Assembly: GCF_003591035.1 (NCBI RefSeq)
Contig: NZ_QYUO01000001.1
Coordinates: forward strand, 992,001-1,056,000
Length of the DNA stretch: 64,000 nucleotides
Source: Noviherbaspirillum saxi
GTDB taxonomy: Bacteria > Pseudomonadota > Gammaproteobacteria > Burkholderiales > Burkholderiaceae_D
Direction: 5' to 3'
Shown here: piece by piece, positions 1 to 8,074 of the stretch
Layout: the number at the start of each line of letters is the position of its first letter
How positions within the stretch are numbered: the first letter of the stretch is position 1
Made by a program: the position numbers and the translations under genes
The notes under the pieces: model-generated
Databases searched by the model: none
The model's input: the letters and a program-made list of their open reading frames with translations, nothing else
What the model was told of the DNA's origin: nothing

Positions 1-294
1 GGCTGCTTGCCATGCCTCGTCTTCGGTTGCGAATACGCCGGCCGGGATATATGTCTCGGCTACTTCGGGTTCGCGCGTCAACCGTACATACACTTGAGCT
101 TCAAAGGTATCGTCGGGCTGTTTTACGGCCAGAATACGCGCCAGATGTGCCCCGCTTTGCAATATGCGACCGTCGGTAGCCGGGGTGCCTGCGTTCAAGT
201 TCAGTTCGTCGCGCTCGACATCCCGCTGCCCCGGCGTTTTCTCTCCGCTGCCGATATCCGCTTCGTCCAGTAAGTGCTTGGTTTCAGGTGCCAT
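1..294 (-). CDS. Hypothetical protein, N-terminal part (cut by window edge)
   Basis: Reading the minus strand from ATG 294-292 gives an open frame beginning MAPETKHLLDEADIG that runs off the left edge after 98 codons. A near-ideal ribosome binding site, AAGGAGG, lies a few bases upstream of the ATG, which fixes the start. The visible part is acidic and hydrophilic, with no signal peptide or membrane segment. It is not a family I recognise. It is divergent from the small gene starting at 475, with about 180 bp between them that must hold both promoters. Confidence 0.7.
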   Translation of the reverse strand, partial: MAPETKHLLDEADIGSGEKTPGQRDVERDELNLNAGTPATDGRILQSGAHLARILAVKQPDDTFEAQVYVRLTREPEVAETYIPAGVFATEDEAWQAA

Positions 295-474
295 GTAATC
301 CTCCTTGGTAATGGCATTGCGCTCATGGCCGATGTCACGTCCATTGGACCAGGCCATCGGGCGTACCCATATGATGGCCGCCCCGGTAGATAGTTCGTCC
401 GTACAAGCTTTCCGTCCTCCGCCAATACCGAACCATCATCGGACGCTCTCGTCTAAATCGAATTGGAGATGAAC

Positions 475-651
475 ATGAGCAACGAAAAAAAGAGTACGCC
501 TGAGGTAGGCAAGGGCGATCGTGAAGTCGTGCGCACCAAGGACTATCCGATAGGTATTGACGATATCGGCCTGCCGTCCGGAATGCCGCGCGACGAAGTA
601 ACGAAGCTTCAGGATATCCAGGCTGATCCTGACAAGGTAAAAGGCAAATAG
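475..651 (+). CDS. Small hypothetical protein (58 aa)
   Basis: A short hydrophilic protein starting MSNEKKSTPEVGKGD and ending DPDKVKGK. Upstream in-frame starts exist at TTG 463 and ATG 469. ATG 475 is preferred because GGAG at 465-468 is then correctly spaced. There are no cysteines, no membrane segment and no recognised domain. The charged, Pro/Gly-containing sequence suggests a flexible soluble protein. It belongs to a run of five small unrecognised genes between 1 and 2024. Function unknown. Confidence 0.6.
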   Translation: MSNEKKSTPEVGKGDREVVRTKDYPIGIDDIGLPSGMPRDEVTKLQDIQADPDKVKGK

Positions 652-742
652 ATGTTGTCGGACGGACCGGATTCGTACGGCGTTTGTCAATTCGTTTGTC
701 AATTCAAGCCAATAAATTAACTAACGATGCAGGAGAGTGCAT

Positions 743-994
743 ATGGCAAGCAAGGCGGAATGCGACAAGTTCGCGGCGCAACTGGCCCAGCGGTTTCAGG
801 AATACACCAAATGGGCGATCGGGCACTGGCCCAACAAGGATTTTCCATTATTGGAGTCGGATTTCAGTGCATCGCGGCGCGAGCTTAGTACTATTCTCGG
901 GGCCAAGCTAAGTGAAGGCGAAGATCCCGCAACGCCAGCAGGAAATCCGGATGCCGGGCAGTTTCGCGATGTGACGCCGATGCCCTGGCCTTGA
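743..994 (+). CDS. Small hypothetical protein (83 aa)
   Basis: The protein starts MASKAECDKFAAQLAQRFQE and ends DVTPMPWP. ATG 743 is chosen because AGGAGAG at 731-737 precedes it at good spacing; an in-frame GTG at 737 lies inside that binding site. The N-terminal half is predicted helical, with a conserved-looking WAIGHWP motif. The C-terminal third is Pro/Gly/Asp-rich and probably disordered. It has one cysteine, no signal peptide and no recognised family. It lies 91 bp after the preceding small gene on the same strand and could be cotranscribed with it. Confidence 0.65.
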   Translation: MASKAECDKFAAQLAQRFQEYTKWAIGHWPNKDFPLLESDFSASRRELSTILGAKLSEGEDPATPAGNPDAGQFRDVTPMPWP

Positions 995-1111
995 ATGAAT
1001 TCTACTTGGTTGGGTGGGTGCAGGCGCTGCGACGGCGATATTCCCTTCAAAGTGCGTCGTTATAGTTGGATTCCTTGGTAGTAGTTACGTAATGAGATAG
1101 GTGGGAAATAG

Positions 1112-1149
1112 GTGAACAGGCATGCCGTATGGACGGCATGCCTGTTCAC
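1112..1149 (-). terminator. Perfect 17-bp hairpin, probable terminator
   Basis: The arms at 1112-1128 and 1133-1149 are exact reverse complements of 17 bases separated by a 4-base loop. The structure sits 6 bp beyond the stop codon of the minus-strand gene at 1156-1428, the usual place for a terminator. The tract after it on the minus strand is only weakly T-rich (CTATTTCCC), so termination could be inefficient. It may act instead as a 3'-end stabiliser or as a boundary toward the plus-strand genes. Confidence 0.5.
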
Positions 1150-1155
1150 GCCACA

Positions 1156-1763
<608 letters not shown>

Positions 1764-2024
1764 ATGTCACCGGCCGAAATAATGAAAATCATTAAGGGAT
1801 ATGAGGCCAATGTGGATGCCTCATGGACAACCATGGTGCGTGAGCACGCACGATGCCTGTCTTCAATCGCGAATAAGCTTTCCGCTGAAGAACTTGCCGG
1901 CCTGATTGAGGTCGCTGCCGCGTCCTACCAGAAGGCCAGGCAGGAATACCAGGCCAGCGTTGAATATGATCTGCTGGTTTTGCGTTTGAATGCCGAAGCG
2001 GCAAAGCGGCAGCGTTCCAAATAA
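1764..2024 (+). CDS. Small hypothetical helical protein (86 aa)
   Basis: Starts MSPAEIMKIIKGYEANVDAS and ends AEAAKRQRSK. The start is ATG 1764, preceded by AAAGAGGAAATC, which gives a GAGGA binding site at suitable spacing; upstream in-frame starts lack one. The sequence is almost wholly helical, with heptad-like runs of Leu, Ala and Ile and a basic C-terminus. It has one cysteine and no membrane segment. No family is recognised. Its stop lies 27 bp from the stop of the convergent nucleotidyltransferase gene. Confidence 0.65.
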   Translation: MSPAEIMKIIKGYEANVDASWTTMVREHARCLSSIANKLSAEELAGLIEVAAASYQKARQEYQASVEYDLLVLRLNAEAAKRQRSK

Positions 2025-2051
2025 TATGCTTGCCTTATCGTCCAGCCAGCG

Positions 2052-2870
2052 TCACTGTTTGCGCGAAATCGCTTCGGTCCAGATTGCAGTTTCGCCTTCG
2101 CTCATATTGCCTAAGGGGTGGATGCGCGCGTCGCGATAACCCTGCTCCTCCACATCGACCAGATACTGTTCGCGTGACAGCAAGGTGCCTGCGCATATAG
2201 GTTGGCCCGTAGGCTGCGCCAGCGCTTCCTGACGCAAGCGATCCAGGAGTTCCACCATCAACCATGAGGGAATCATGTTGCGATGAGCGGGATAGACAAA
2301 TCCGAACAATGTCAAGTGACTCAACAACACGCGCCAATGAAATGAGAAGCGGCGCAGCAGTCTGTGCCAGTCAATCCTGTCACTGCACGCACGCAGCAGA
2401 TGAACGATGTCCGCTCCGTCATAACGCTCGCGCTCCATGATGAAGGCCTTGGACCAGATGGTTTCTTCAACCGGACAGATCAGGACGGGAACGCCCAGCA
2501 CCGCGGCTTTGGGCGCATGTTCCAGCCAGGCATCGTCGACTTCGGCAATGCCGTTTCCCGAGCTGAAAATCAGGTCGACCAGATCGCCGTTCGCGCGAAC
2601 CTTGGCAAGCCAGTGCGGATAGGGCGTTTCCATCGTGTATCCGGCATGCCGAAGCGTTTCTCCTATGCGTTCGGCATCGTGGCGTCGGATAAAAAGATCC
2701 AGATCCTTGGTAGGACGCACCACAGCGGTGTAGTAGCTGAGCGCATAGGCACCGCCGACCAGAAATGGAATATCCGCTTGTGTCAGTGTCTCCAGCACAT
2801 CCTGGTAAAACGCAAGAGTCGGATCACCGTCCATGTCGCCTGCAGGCGAGTGTAACGAAGAGCTTGGCAT
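2052..2870 (-). CDS. Nucleotidyltransferase-fold protein (MNT/AbiEii-like)
   Basis: A soluble protein of about 270 residues. Near its N-terminus is a nucleotidyltransferase signature: FLVGGAYALSYYTAVVRPTKDLDLFI, paraphrased as a GGAYAL turn followed some 12 residues later by TKDLDLF, whose two Asp would bind metal. VDLIF further on fits the third acidic position. This fold transfers nucleotides to small molecules, RNA or proteins; the substrate cannot be read here. Starts are possible at ATG 2870 or ATG 2834 (with a weak AGG upstream), as well as TTG 2897. It is divergent from the metallophosphoesterase at 3077, and the pairing suggests related roles. Function beyond the fold is uncertain. 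Confidence 0.7.
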   Translation of the reverse strand: MPSSSLHSPAGDMDGDPTLAFYQDVLETLTQADIPFLVGGAYALSYYTAVVRPTKDLDLFIRRHDAERIGETLRHAGYTMETPYPHWLAKVRANGDLVDLIFSSGNGIAEVDDAWLEHAPKAAVLGVPVLICPVEETIWSKAFIMERERYDGADIVHLLRACSDRIDWHRLLRRFSFHWRVLLSHLTLFGFVYPAHRNMIPSWLMVELLDRLRQEALAQPTGQPICAGTLLSREQYLVDVEEQGYRDARIHPLGNMSEGETAIWTEAISRKQ

Positions 2871-3076
2871 AGGGCGCGCTTTAAAAAGATCTAGCAACAG
2901 AGAAAGACTGCATCGGGAAACAAAGCAAGAAGCACCGCTTGCGGCATCGTATGAGTAGCAGCAAGACCTGTGCCCGAAGCAAGTTCCTGTCGATGTTTCC
3001 GGTACAAGTCTTGCTGACCATTCATGCGCAACAGGTAATGCGCCTTGATCTATTGTTTACGTCAAAGGAGCCCGAT

Positions 3077-3829
3077 GTGATATCCCAAGATAAAGTCCGC
3101 TTGGCCGCCGTAGGAGACCTTCATTTCACCGAATCATCAGGAGGACAGCTACGGTCGTTTTTTGCCCAGGCGGCCGATGATGCGGATATCCTGCTGCTCT
3201 GCGGTGACCTGACTGATTACGGCACGCCTGCCGAAGCGCATTTGCTCGCGCAGGAGCTCGATGCGGTGCGGATTCCGATTGCTGCAGTACTCGGCAACCA
3301 TGACTTCGAATCGGGGCAGCAGGCGGATGTACAGCGTATTCTTACCGACGCGGGGGTTCGCGTACTCGATGGCGATGCTTGTGAAATTCATGGAATCGGC
3401 ATTGCGGGGGTGAAGGGCTTTGCCGGTGGTTTCGGCCGCCGTGCTCTTGGCCCTTGGGGCGAACATGTCATCAAGCAGTTTGTCGACGAAGCGATCCGGG
3501 AAGCGCTGAAGCTAGAGCATGCCTTGGCAAAACTACGTACCAGCCAGCGCATCGCGATGCTGCATTACTCGCCGATCGAAGGCACGGTACAAGGCGAGCC
3601 AATGGAAATATTCGCTTTCCTTGGCACCAGCCGTCTGGAAGATCCCTTGATCCGTTATCCGGTAACAGCGGTATTTCACGGGCATGCGCACCGCGGCACG
3701 CTGGAGGGAAAAACCGTCAACGGCACGCCAGTCTATAACGTTGCCAAGCCGTTGTTGCAGCGTACGTTTCCGGATCGACCTGGCTATCGGATTGTAGAAA
3801 TTCCAAAAGCCGAGCATGTAGATTTGTAA
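3077..3829 (+). CDS. Calcineurin-like metallophosphoesterase (250 aa)
   Basis: A cytoplasmic dinuclear-metal phosphoesterase. All signature blocks are present in order: GDLHF near residue 14, CGDLTDYG near 45, GNHDFES near 75, LHYSP near 165 and HGHAHRGT near 205. The frame opens further upstream, but GTG 3077 is chosen because AAAGGAG at 3064-3070 precedes it at about 6 bases and the first metal motif then falls at the usual distance from the N-terminus. There is no signal peptide in this form. The substrate is unknown. It lies divergent from the nucleotidyltransferase gene, with about 200 bp between starts. Confidence 0.8.
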   Translation: MISQDKVRLAAVGDLHFTESSGGQLRSFFAQAADDADILLLCGDLTDYGTPAEAHLLAQELDAVRIPIAAVLGNHDFESGQQADVQRILTDAGVRVLDGDACEIHGIGIAGVKGFAGGFGRRALGPWGEHVIKQFVDEAIREALKLEHALAKLRTSQRIAMLHYSPIEGTVQGEPMEIFAFLGTSRLEDPLIRYPVTAVFHGHAHRGTLEGKTVNGTPVYNVAKPLLQRTFPDRPGYRIVEIPKAEHVDL

Positions 3830-4030
3830 GAACGGATTTTGCGGGTGGATGAAAGTGCGCAGATATTGTGTAGGGAATACCAGCCCGCCTTGCATTACAC
3901 CGATCAACGCAGGCTATAGTTTCATTGCTTCTGCTAAATCCGGTTAGTAGATCGTATAGCTCCGTTGACTGGGACTCGGCACTTCGGACCACGCGGGATA
4001 AGCTTCTACATCTGGTACTGATTGATTATT

Positions 4031-4316
4031 TTAATCAACAAGCAATAAAAACGCGGCAAATAAGGTAGCAAGGCACAGCAATATTTTGGAGAAAGTATTG
4101 CATCCGAGTGCCCTTTCGCTTCCATGCTCTTCGCAATACCAGTTGCGGCGGAGTTAGCGGAAACCCGCAGGCCGTACAACATGAAGCACTGGGGAAATTC
4201 TTTTTCTGGCACTGCGGACAGGAAGTGCTTGCATGGAAATTCCAAGATTTCAAAATGGCAATTAAATGCGGCGCAGGCAGGCGGCTCGGCGCCCCCGGAA
4301 GAAGACGCGATTTCAT
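4031..4316 (-). pseudogene. Possible frameshifted zinc-ribbon membrane protein
   Basis: The 512-bp gap between the metallophosphoesterase and ETF-QO holds a minus-strand ORF from 4316. It contains a zinc-ribbon pattern, CPQCQKKN followed 8-9 residues later by CCTACGFPL, matching the common CxxC...CxxCG form. In that frame the C-terminus is unremarkable. In another minus-strand frame ending at 4031 the sequence reads SKILLCLATLFAAFLLLVD, a convincing membrane helix. A zinc ribbon followed by one membrane helix is a common small-protein plan, so a single frameshift near 4100-4180 would explain both halves. Either half could be chance. The part 3830-4030 holds nothing I recognise. Confidence 0.35.
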
Positions 4317-4341
4317 GTCACGTTATGGGTTGGGATTGGTA

Positions 4342-6012
4342 TTACATCCCGACGTAGTTAGGTCCGCCGCCTTCCGGCGCGACCCACACGATGTTCTGCG
4401 TCGGATCCTTGATATCGCAGGTTTTGCAGTGCACGCAGTTCTGCGCGTTGATCTGAAGGCGCTCCTTGCCGTTTTCATTCGAAACGAATTCGTAGACGCC
4501 TGCAGGGCAATAGCGGCTCTCCGGGCCCGCATAGGTGGCGAGATTCACCTGCACCGGGATTTTCGGGTCGAGCAAAGTGAGGTGTGGCGGTTGATCTTCC
4601 GCGTGATTGGTATTACTCACAAAGACCGAGCTCAGACGGTCGAAAGTCAGCTTGCCGTCGGGCTTGGGATAGACGATGGGCTTGCACTGGTCGGCAGGTA
4701 GTAGACTCTTGTGGTCGGGTACCTTGCCATGGAGCGTCCAGGGTGGGGCGGAGATGCCAAGCTTGGGCATGAGCCACTGTTCGATGCCTGTCATCAGTGT
4801 TCCGACCGTCGATCCCTTTTTGAACCAGAGCTTAAAGTTGCGCGTCTGCTGGAGTTCTTCATACAGCCAGCTTTTCTCGTAAGCTTCGGGATAAGCGGTC
4901 AAGTCATCGTAGGCTCTGCCTTGTTTCAATGCGTCGGCCAATGCCTCGGCGACAAGCATGCCTGTCTTGATGGCAGAATGGCTTCCCTTGATGCGGGCGG
5001 CATTCAGGTAGCCGGCGTCGCAGCCGATAAGGGCTCCGCCCGGAAAGATGGTCTTGGGCAGGCTCTGCGGAAATCCGTTATTGATGGCGCGGGCGCCGTA
5101 ACTCAGGCGCTTTCCGCCTTCGATATGCTTGCGAACTACCGGATGCTTTTTCCATTGCTGGAACTCTTCGAATGGGCTCATCCATGGATTGCGATAGTCT
5201 AGGCCGATGACGAAGCCGAGGGTCACGCGATTGTTTTCCTGGTGATACAGGAAACCACCGCCAAAGGTATCTGGGCTCATTGGCCAGCCCGCAGTATGCA
5301 CCACACGTCCGGGTTGTGCCTGTGCCGGATCGACTTCCCAAAGTTCCTTGATGCCGATTGCAAAGCTCGGAGGATCGCGTCCTTCGTCCAGCTTGTAGTG
5401 AGCGATCAACTGGCGGCCCAGCTGGCCGCGCGCACCTTCCGCGAAAATGGTGTATTTGCCGCGCAGTTCCATGCCGAGCTGGAAATTATCGGTGGGCTGG
5501 CCATCGCGTCCGATACCCATGTCGCCCGTTACAACGCCGACGACGCGGTCCTGTTTATCGTACAGCACCTCGGTGGCGGCAAAGCCTGCAAAGATCTCCA
5601 CGCCCATGCCTTCCGCCTGTTGGGCAAGCCATTTCACGACGTTGCTCAAACTGATGACATAGTTGCCCTCGTTATGAAAGCAACGCGGCAGCAGAAAATC
5701 CGGCGTGCGCCGTGCCCCGGTTTCGCTCAGGAAGTAAAAGTCGTCGCCGGTCACGGGTTGGTTCAGCGGTGCGCCTAGCGATTTCCAGTCGGGCAGGAGT
5801 TCATCGAGGGCACGCGGGTCCATCACCGCGCCCGACAGAATGTGCGCGCCGGGTTCACTGCCCTTTTCGAGCAGGGCAATCGATATGTCGGAATTGATCT
5901 GCCTGAGCCGGATCGCTGCGGCCAACCCGCCCGGGCCTCCCCCGACGATAACGACGTCATATTCTGCGGCGTCACGCGGCCCGTATCGTTCCAGAATCTC
6001 TTTTGTGGTCAT
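4342..6012 (-). CDS. etfD: Electron transfer flavoprotein-ubiquinone oxidoreductase
   Basis: ETF-QO passes electrons from reduced electron transfer flavoprotein to ubiquinone at the inner face of the membrane, linking acyl-CoA and amino acid dehydrogenases to respiration. The 556-residue length is typical. The N-terminus carries the FAD dinucleotide fold YDVVIVGGGPGGLAAAI at about residues 18-34. The C-terminus carries the [4Fe-4S] cysteines in CPAGVYEF and CVHCKTCDIKDP. ATG 6012 is preferred to GTG 6018 because GGAAAG lies at good spacing. The gene stands alone: neither ETF subunit gene is in the window, so they must lie elsewhere. Confidence 0.95.
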   Translation of the reverse strand: MTTKEILERYGPRDAAEYDVVIVGGGPGGLAAAIRLRQINSDISIALLEKGSEPGAHILSGAVMDPRALDELLPDWKSLGAPLNQPVTGDDFYFLSETGARRTPDFLLPRCFHNEGNYVISLSNVVKWLAQQAEGMGVEIFAGFAATEVLYDKQDRVVGVVTGDMGIGRDGQPTDNFQLGMELRGKYTIFAEGARGQLGRQLIAHYKLDEGRDPPSFAIGIKELWEVDPAQAQPGRVVHTAGWPMSPDTFGGGFLYHQENNRVTLGFVIGLDYRNPWMSPFEEFQQWKKHPVVRKHIEGGKRLSYGARAINNGFPQSLPKTIFPGGALIGCDAGYLNAARIKGSHSAIKTGMLVAEALADALKQGRAYDDLTAYPEAYEKSWLYEELQQTRNFKLWFKKGSTVGTLMTGIEQWLMPKLGISAPPWTLHGKVPDHKSLLPADQCKPIVYPKPDGKLTFDRLSSVFVSNTNHAEDQPPHLTLLDPKIPVQVNLATYAGPESRYCPAGVYEFVSNENGKERLQINAQNCVHCKTCDIKDPTQNIVWVAPEGGGPNYVGM

Positions 6013-6352
6013 GGGCACTTTCCAAATTGGGTTTTGAATGTCGATGGCGCGGCACGCGTCGGCTTGCTTTCAAAGCGAGGTATCCATTCTGGAAAACTGC
6101 CCGCCGTTGCAGATCGTCCTGATGGCATGCACGACGGTCGTCTCAGGAGTGGGCTTAGACACATAGCCAACCACACGACCACACGCTGATTGCGGTATAT
6201 CGAGAAGCCTCATACTGCGGTAGCACATTATATGGCAGGGTCTTGCTACAAAAGCAAGCCATGACGAAATCAGTGGATAAGAGGGTTGAACGTTTAGCAG
6301 GTGCTACAAGCTTGCATCTATGCGTTTGCAATGGCCGGCCCTGTCAACTTGA
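6013..6352. other. Intergenic region upstream of etfD
   Basis: Contains the etfD promoter on the minus strand, not resolved by eye. One 6-bp inverted repeat, CTTGCT-ACAAA-AGCAAG, is at 6242-6258. No convincing gene. Confidence 0.4.
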
Positions 6353-6517
6353 GGCGATTCTCCTAAAGTCATCGAATTTCCCGAGAGCGAAGACAAGACT
6401 CTGTCGGCGTTCAAGTCAATGATCGAACTGACAGAGCACCCAAATTTTTTCGTTATTGGATGTGCGCGTAACGGCAATTGCGAACAGGCTGGAAAAGCGG
6501 GCTGCGGGCTTGTATGA
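6353..6517 (+). pseudogene. Start-less small ORF, probable gene remnant
   Basis: The plus-strand frame from GGC 6353 to TGA 6515-6517 reads as a plausible protein of about 54 residues, including SPKVIEFPESEDKTLSAF and PNFFVIGCARNGNCEQAG. It is preceded immediately by an in-frame TGA, and no ATG, GTG or TTG start exists before ATG 6422. An ATG at 6331 in another frame gives MAGPVNL and would join this frame if one base near 6350 were changed, suggesting a frameshifted gene. It lies within the degraded island beside the tmRNA gene. The family is unrecognised. Confidence 0.35.
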
Positions 6518-6572
6518 CTTTGCTGCACACGGCAACCCACGCGCCACGAAGTAGGTTGAGCACTCCTGATGT

Positions 6573-6857
6573 TCAATCCTTCTTGGCGTATTCCTCCAGT
6601 CCATGCTGTCGAAGCAAATCCTCAAGCTCCTCGTCTGGAATCTTTCTGCTAGCACGGAGGTTACTTATGACGTATCGGAGTTGGTAGCTACCCTCCACAT
6701 CCTTGTCGTCAGCGGCATGACAGAGGATATGTCTCACGTGATCAGCCTTAAAGTCTGCGGAGAGTCTCATCATAAACTTACCCCAGTCATGTGCCTCTTC
6801 GAAGGAAGATAACTCAAGGTAGAGTGCGATAACGCGGCCTATGACCTCTCGAGGCAT
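6573..6857 (-). CDS. Hypothetical accessory protein (94 aa)
   Basis: A soluble protein starting MPREVIGRVIALYLELSSFE and ending LEEYAKKD. It is rich in charged residues and helix formers, with one cysteine and no signal or membrane segment. No domain is recognised. The left end of an IS30-family element lies only 18 bp upstream of its start codon, so its original promoter was probably displaced. It sits between the tmRNA-anchored relics and the start-less ORF at 6353-6517, so I regard it as an island passenger. The coding call rests on length and composition alone. Confidence 0.5.
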   Translation of the reverse strand: MPREVIGRVIALYLELSSFEEAHDWGKFMMRLSADFKADHVRHILCHAADDKDVEGSYQLRYVISNLRASRKIPDEELEDLLRQHGLEEYAKKD

Positions 6858-6874
6858 AGCGCGGGTTCCAATAC

Positions 6875-7847
6875 GAAGTGCAACTGATGATTAATGAGGT
6901 CGGGTGGGAAGATACGATCGCATCCGAGCCTCCAGACCGCAAAGTCAAAGTTGCCCAGAATGCGCTATACACACCTTAGCCAAGACGAACGATACCAGAT
7001 TCATATTCTCAACAAGGCAGGTCGTGACCAGAGCGAGATTGCCCGAGTGATGGAGCGAGACAAGCCCACCATCAGCCGCGAACTCAAGCGCAACTGCGGC
7101 CAGTGCGGCTACCGGCCCAGGCAAGCCAAGCGTTGTCTGTGGGCCGCATGCGCGCCACAGACAACGGTCGTCGGATTGCCGCCCACACGTGAGCATTTGC
7201 CGAGGCCCGGCTCGCCGACTGCTGGAGTCCGGAGCAAATCAGCGGTTACCTCAAGGTCAACAAGCTGCCCGGCGTCAGCCACGAAAGCCTCTACCAATAC
7301 CTCTATGCCGACAAGCGGGCCGGCGGCACCCTGCATACTGCCCTGCGCTACCAGAAGGCGCGCAGGAAGCGCTACGGCGACTGGGAAGGCGATTTGGTCA
7401 TCGGCGCCAGCCAGCAGCAGGCGCTGGTGACACTCAACGAACGCAAGTCGCGCTACACGCTCATTGGCAAGGTCGACCGTAAAACCGCCCAAGCCGTGTC
7501 CGACACCATGATTTCATTGCTGAGGCATTTTGCTGACTGCGTGCATACCCTGACAACCGACAACGGCAAGGAGTTCGCCCAGCATGAGCGCATCGCCACC
7601 AGTCTCGACACCCGATTCTTCTTTGCCCATCCGTGCTGCTCCTGGGAGCGCGGCGCCAACGAAAACATGAATGGCTTGATCCGCCAGTTCTTCCCCAAGA
7701 AAATGGCCTTCGACAACATCTCTTTCAGGGACATCGTGCTCGCCATGCGCAGCCTTTATCATCGTCCCAGAAAGTGCCTCAACTTCAAAACCCCGCATGA
7801 GGTCTTCATGAAACAGCTACACTCTCAATAACTCTTTGTTGCACTTC
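6875..7847 (+). mobile_element. IS30-family insertion sequence (inactive copy)
   Basis: The element is bounded by inverted repeats. GAAGTGCAAC at 6875-6884 is the exact reverse complement of GTTGCACTTC at 7838-7847, and about 18 of the first 25 terminal bases match. The internal ORF is an IS30-type transposase. The total length of about 973 bp is near the lower end for the family. I see no clear target-site duplication. It has cut an integrase gene anchored at the tmRNA gene and landed 18 bp upstream of the ORF at 6573-6857. The transposase is broken, so the copy cannot move on its own. Confidence 0.8.
6960..7831 (+). pseudogene. IS30-family transposase, frameshifted and with a stop codon
   Basis: The N-terminus MRYTHLSQDERYQIHILNKA, followed by EIARVMERDKPTISRELKRN, is the IS30 helix-turn-helix. 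The frame is lost near 7125-7130, consistent with loss of one C after YRPRQA. The downstream frame then carries a TGA at 7190-7192 where IS30 relatives have a tryptophan (HT-W-AFAEAR). From there it is open to 7831, with DWEGDLVIG, LTTDNGKEF and WERGANENMNGLIRQFFPK supplying the DDE catalytic region. Two independent lesions mean a pseudogene, not programmed frameshifting. Up to three polypeptide fragments could be made; none would be a complete transposase. Confidence 0.85.
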
Positions 7848-7904
7848 AGACGTGAATCCGCCAACGACCTTTGTGTTGCGAACAGCAATATCAGTCAGCG
7901 CCAT
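7848..7904 (-). pseudogene. N-terminal stub of a tyrosine-recombinase integrase
   Basis: Minus-strand ATG 7904-7902 opens MALTDIAVRNTKV, a classic start of phage or island integrases with an Arm-type N-terminal DNA-binding domain. After 19 codons the sequence runs into the right end of the IS30-family element at 7847, and no more integrase is found on its other side. The stub begins about 170 bp from the 3' end of the tmRNA gene, the usual integration site of such elements, and is transcribed away from it. Only 13-14 residues are diagnostic, so the family call rests on motif plus location. Confidence 0.6.
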
Positions 7905-8003
7905 AGTGTATGTGACGGTACTTGTGTAAAAAATGTCGAAAATACCGTCATAGATACCGCAACTGACGGTAGCTGATATTGGATCAGGTGAGGTGGATTT
8001 AGG

Positions 8004-8041
8004 CAACAAAAAAGCCGCAAACCGAGACGGCATGCGGCTTT
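8004..8041 (-). terminator. Rho-independent terminator of ssrA
   Basis: On the minus strand AAAGCCGCA (8041-8033) pairs with TGCGGCTTT (8019-8011) and is followed by a run of T. It lies 34 bp beyond the 3' CCA of the tmRNA and is oriented to end its transcription. It also separates the tmRNA from the integrase stub. Confidence 0.85.
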
Positions 8042-8074
8042 CGCGACTTCTTGATATTTGGTAAGACTCCAATT

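Noticed and set aside
3830..4030. Possible RNA gene downstream of the metallophosphoesterase
   Set aside because: I could not find a cloverleaf, a strong hairpin with a T tract, or a known RNA motif.
4108..4701. Plus-strand ORF of 197 codons opposite the 3' end of etfD
   Set aside because: It is antisense to the ETF-QO coding region, whose iron-sulfur motifs are unmistakable; its sequence has no recognisable domain.
7190..7192. TGA recoding (selenocysteine or readthrough) in the transposase
   Set aside because: The stop replaces a tryptophan codon by one base change and the same ORF has an upstream frameshift; simple decay explains both.
7394..7831. A separate recombinase gene of 145 codons
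   Set aside because: It is the catalytic C-terminal part of the frameshifted IS30 transposase, not an independent gene.
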